From positions 1-5,955 of the forward strand of contig JAPXTJ010000164.1 in assembly GCA_033812595.1 (NCBI GenBank): a stretch of 5,955 nt of DNA, given 5' to 3'. Numbering within the stretch: position 1 is the first letter of the stretch; each line of letters starts with the position of its first letter. Positions 5,077 through 5,955 of this stretch are shown here, piece by piece. The translations under genes and the position numbers were made by a program. The notes below the pieces were generated by a model. It saw nothing but the letters and a program-made list of their open reading frames with translations, made no database searches and was not told the origin of the DNA. The stretch comes from JADLGF01 sp020849415 (GTDB lineage Bacteria > Chloroflexota > Chloroflexia > Thermomicrobiales > UBA6265).

Positions 5077-5955
5077 CAGTCGTACTTGATGCGCGGATCG
5101 GCGACGGCGTAGAGAAGATCGGCCAGCAGATTGCTGAGCAGAATCAGCGTGGCGATGAACATGTTCAGCGCCATGATCATGGGGTAATCGCGGTTGCGCA
5201 CGGCGGAGATGGAGAGTTGCCCCATGCCAGGCCAGGCGAAGATGGTTTCGATGATCACGGTGCCGCCGAGCAGGGCGGGCAGGGTGAGGGCGACTACTGT
5301 GATGAGCGGGATGAGCGCGTTGCGGGCGGCGTGACTCATGATGACCACCCACTCGCCGAGTCCCTTGGCGCGGGCGACGCGCACGTAATCCATACGAATG
5401 ACCTCGAGCATGCTCGAGCGGACGTAGCGGATCAAGGGCGCGGCGTTGGCGAGGCCGAGCACCGTTGCCGGCAGGATCAGGTGGTGCAGGTAGTTGCCGA
5501 ACGATGGCTCCTGGCCGAGCGTTCGCATGTTCGCCACTGGTAACCAGCCGAGTTTGAGGGCAAATACATAAATGCCTCCCAACGCCAGAAAGAACGATGG
5601 TATCGATATCGCGGCGAATCCAAAGATGGTTACCACGTAATCGATGAACGAATACTGCTTGAGCGCGGAGATGATGCCGACCGGTATGGCGATCATCAGG
5701 CTGATGACCTGCACCGTGATCATCAGGTAGAGGGTCGGCCACACGCGCGCGGAGATTTTTTCAAGCACCGGCAGGCGATCGAAGGTAGAGAAGCCGAAAT
5801 TCCCCTGTACCAATTGCGTGATCCAGCGCACGTACCGCACCGGCAACGGCGCGTCGAGGCCGAGCCGCGCACGCTGCATCTCGTACCACTCCGGTCCGAG
5901 CTGGGCGGCCATTTCGGGGTCGATCAGGGCCGCAACCGGATCGCCGGGAGCGAGA
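5076..5955 (-). CDS. ABC transporter permease, DppB/OppB type, 5' end off window
   Basis: Channel subunit that pairs with the DppC-type permease in a peptide-type ABC importer. 292 residues are visible; the frame is open to the right edge. A Met at 5912 is not the start, because the codons before it encode LAPGDPVAALIDPE, where PGDP is the conserved motif just after the first membrane helix of DppB proteins. Roughly 20-40 residues containing that helix are missing. In visible numbering, a large periplasmic stretch precedes membrane segments near 75-97 and 107-134. The EAA loop MDYVRVARAKGLGEWVV (188-204) continues to RNALIP (211-216) and contacts the ATPase. ETIFAWPGMGQL (236-247) and the C-terminal ADPRIKYD are standard for the family. 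It is 52 bp from permease C, same strand, and surely co-transcribed. No internal stop or frameshift was seen. Confidence 0.95.
   Translation of the reverse strand, partial: LAPGDPVAALIDPEMAAQLGPEWYEMQRARLGLDAPLPVRYVRWITQLVQGNFGFSTFDRLPVLEKISARVWPTLYLMITVQVISLMIAIPVGIISALKQYSFIDYVVTIFGFAAISIPSFFLALGGIYVFALKLGWLPVANMRTLGQEPSFGNYLHHLILPATVLGLANAAPLIRYVRSSMLEVIRMDYVRVARAKGLGEWVVIMSHAARNALIPLITVVALTLPALLGGTVIIETIFAWPGMGQLSISAVRNRDYPMIMALNMFIATLILLSNLLADLLYAVADPRIKYD

Noticed and set aside
5171..5182. 12-bp palindrome CCATGATCATGG
   Set aside because: It is inside conserved coding sequence of the permease and short enough to be chance.
5403..5418. 16-bp perfect palindrome CTCGAGCATGCTCGAG
   Set aside because: It falls on codons for the conserved Ser-Ser-Met-Leu-Glu before the EAA loop of the permease, so protein constraint plus GC-rich codons explains it.
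5910..5912. ATG as the start of the DppB-type permease
   Set aside because: The frame continues upstream and encodes the conserved PGDP motif, so the true start is beyond the window.
1..5955. tRNA, rRNA, CRISPR array, insertion sequence or phage-like gene
   Set aside because: I looked for direct repeats, terminal inverted repeats with a transposase, and tRNA-like folds in the intergenic gaps and saw none; the gaps are too short and contain only the elements listed.

Overview
The window is GC-rich, protein-dense bacterial DNA with one gene on the plus strand and a four-gene block on the minus strand. Both ends cut through genes. The likely source is the class Thermomicrobia (Chloroflexota). 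This is an inference from high GC, a Tat-exported solute-binding protein without a lipobox, and a mature N-terminus reading Q-D-A-T-P-E, a style I associate with that group. No rRNA or other taxonomic marker is present to confirm it.

Layout. Positions 1-1305 (+) hold most of a GMC-family flavin oxidoreductase whose FAD-binding N-terminus lies off the left edge. Positions 1306-1395 are a short convergent intergenic region with a perfect 40-bp palindrome (1330-1369), which should terminate transcription in both directions. Positions 1396-3087 (-) encode a family-5 (dipeptide/oligopeptide/nickel type) ABC substrate-binding protein with a Tat signal. Positions 3088-3259 are its leader, with a likely promoter and an inverted repeat. 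Positions 3260-4051 (-) encode an IclR-family regulator. Positions 4052-4105 hold a 15-bp-arm inverted repeat that covers the regulator's start codon. Positions 4106-5023 (-) encode a DppC/OppC-type permease, and 5076-5955 (-) a DppB/OppB-type permease that runs off the right edge. No ATP-binding subunit lies inside the window.

How it fits together. Read in the direction of transcription, the minus-strand order is permease B, permease C, IclR regulator, substrate-binding protein. Together these make a peptide-type ABC importer lacking only its ATPases, with its regulator placed between permeases and binding protein. The convergent GMC dehydrogenase/oxidase may act on the imported compound, but nothing in the sequence identifies the substrate. 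The least ordinary features are non-coding. The inverted repeat at 4044-4094 would pair both the Shine-Dalgarno and the start codon of iclR in any transcript reading through from the permeases. A second inverted repeat lies just after the iclR stop. An 18-codon minicistron links the two permease genes by overlapping stop and start codons.
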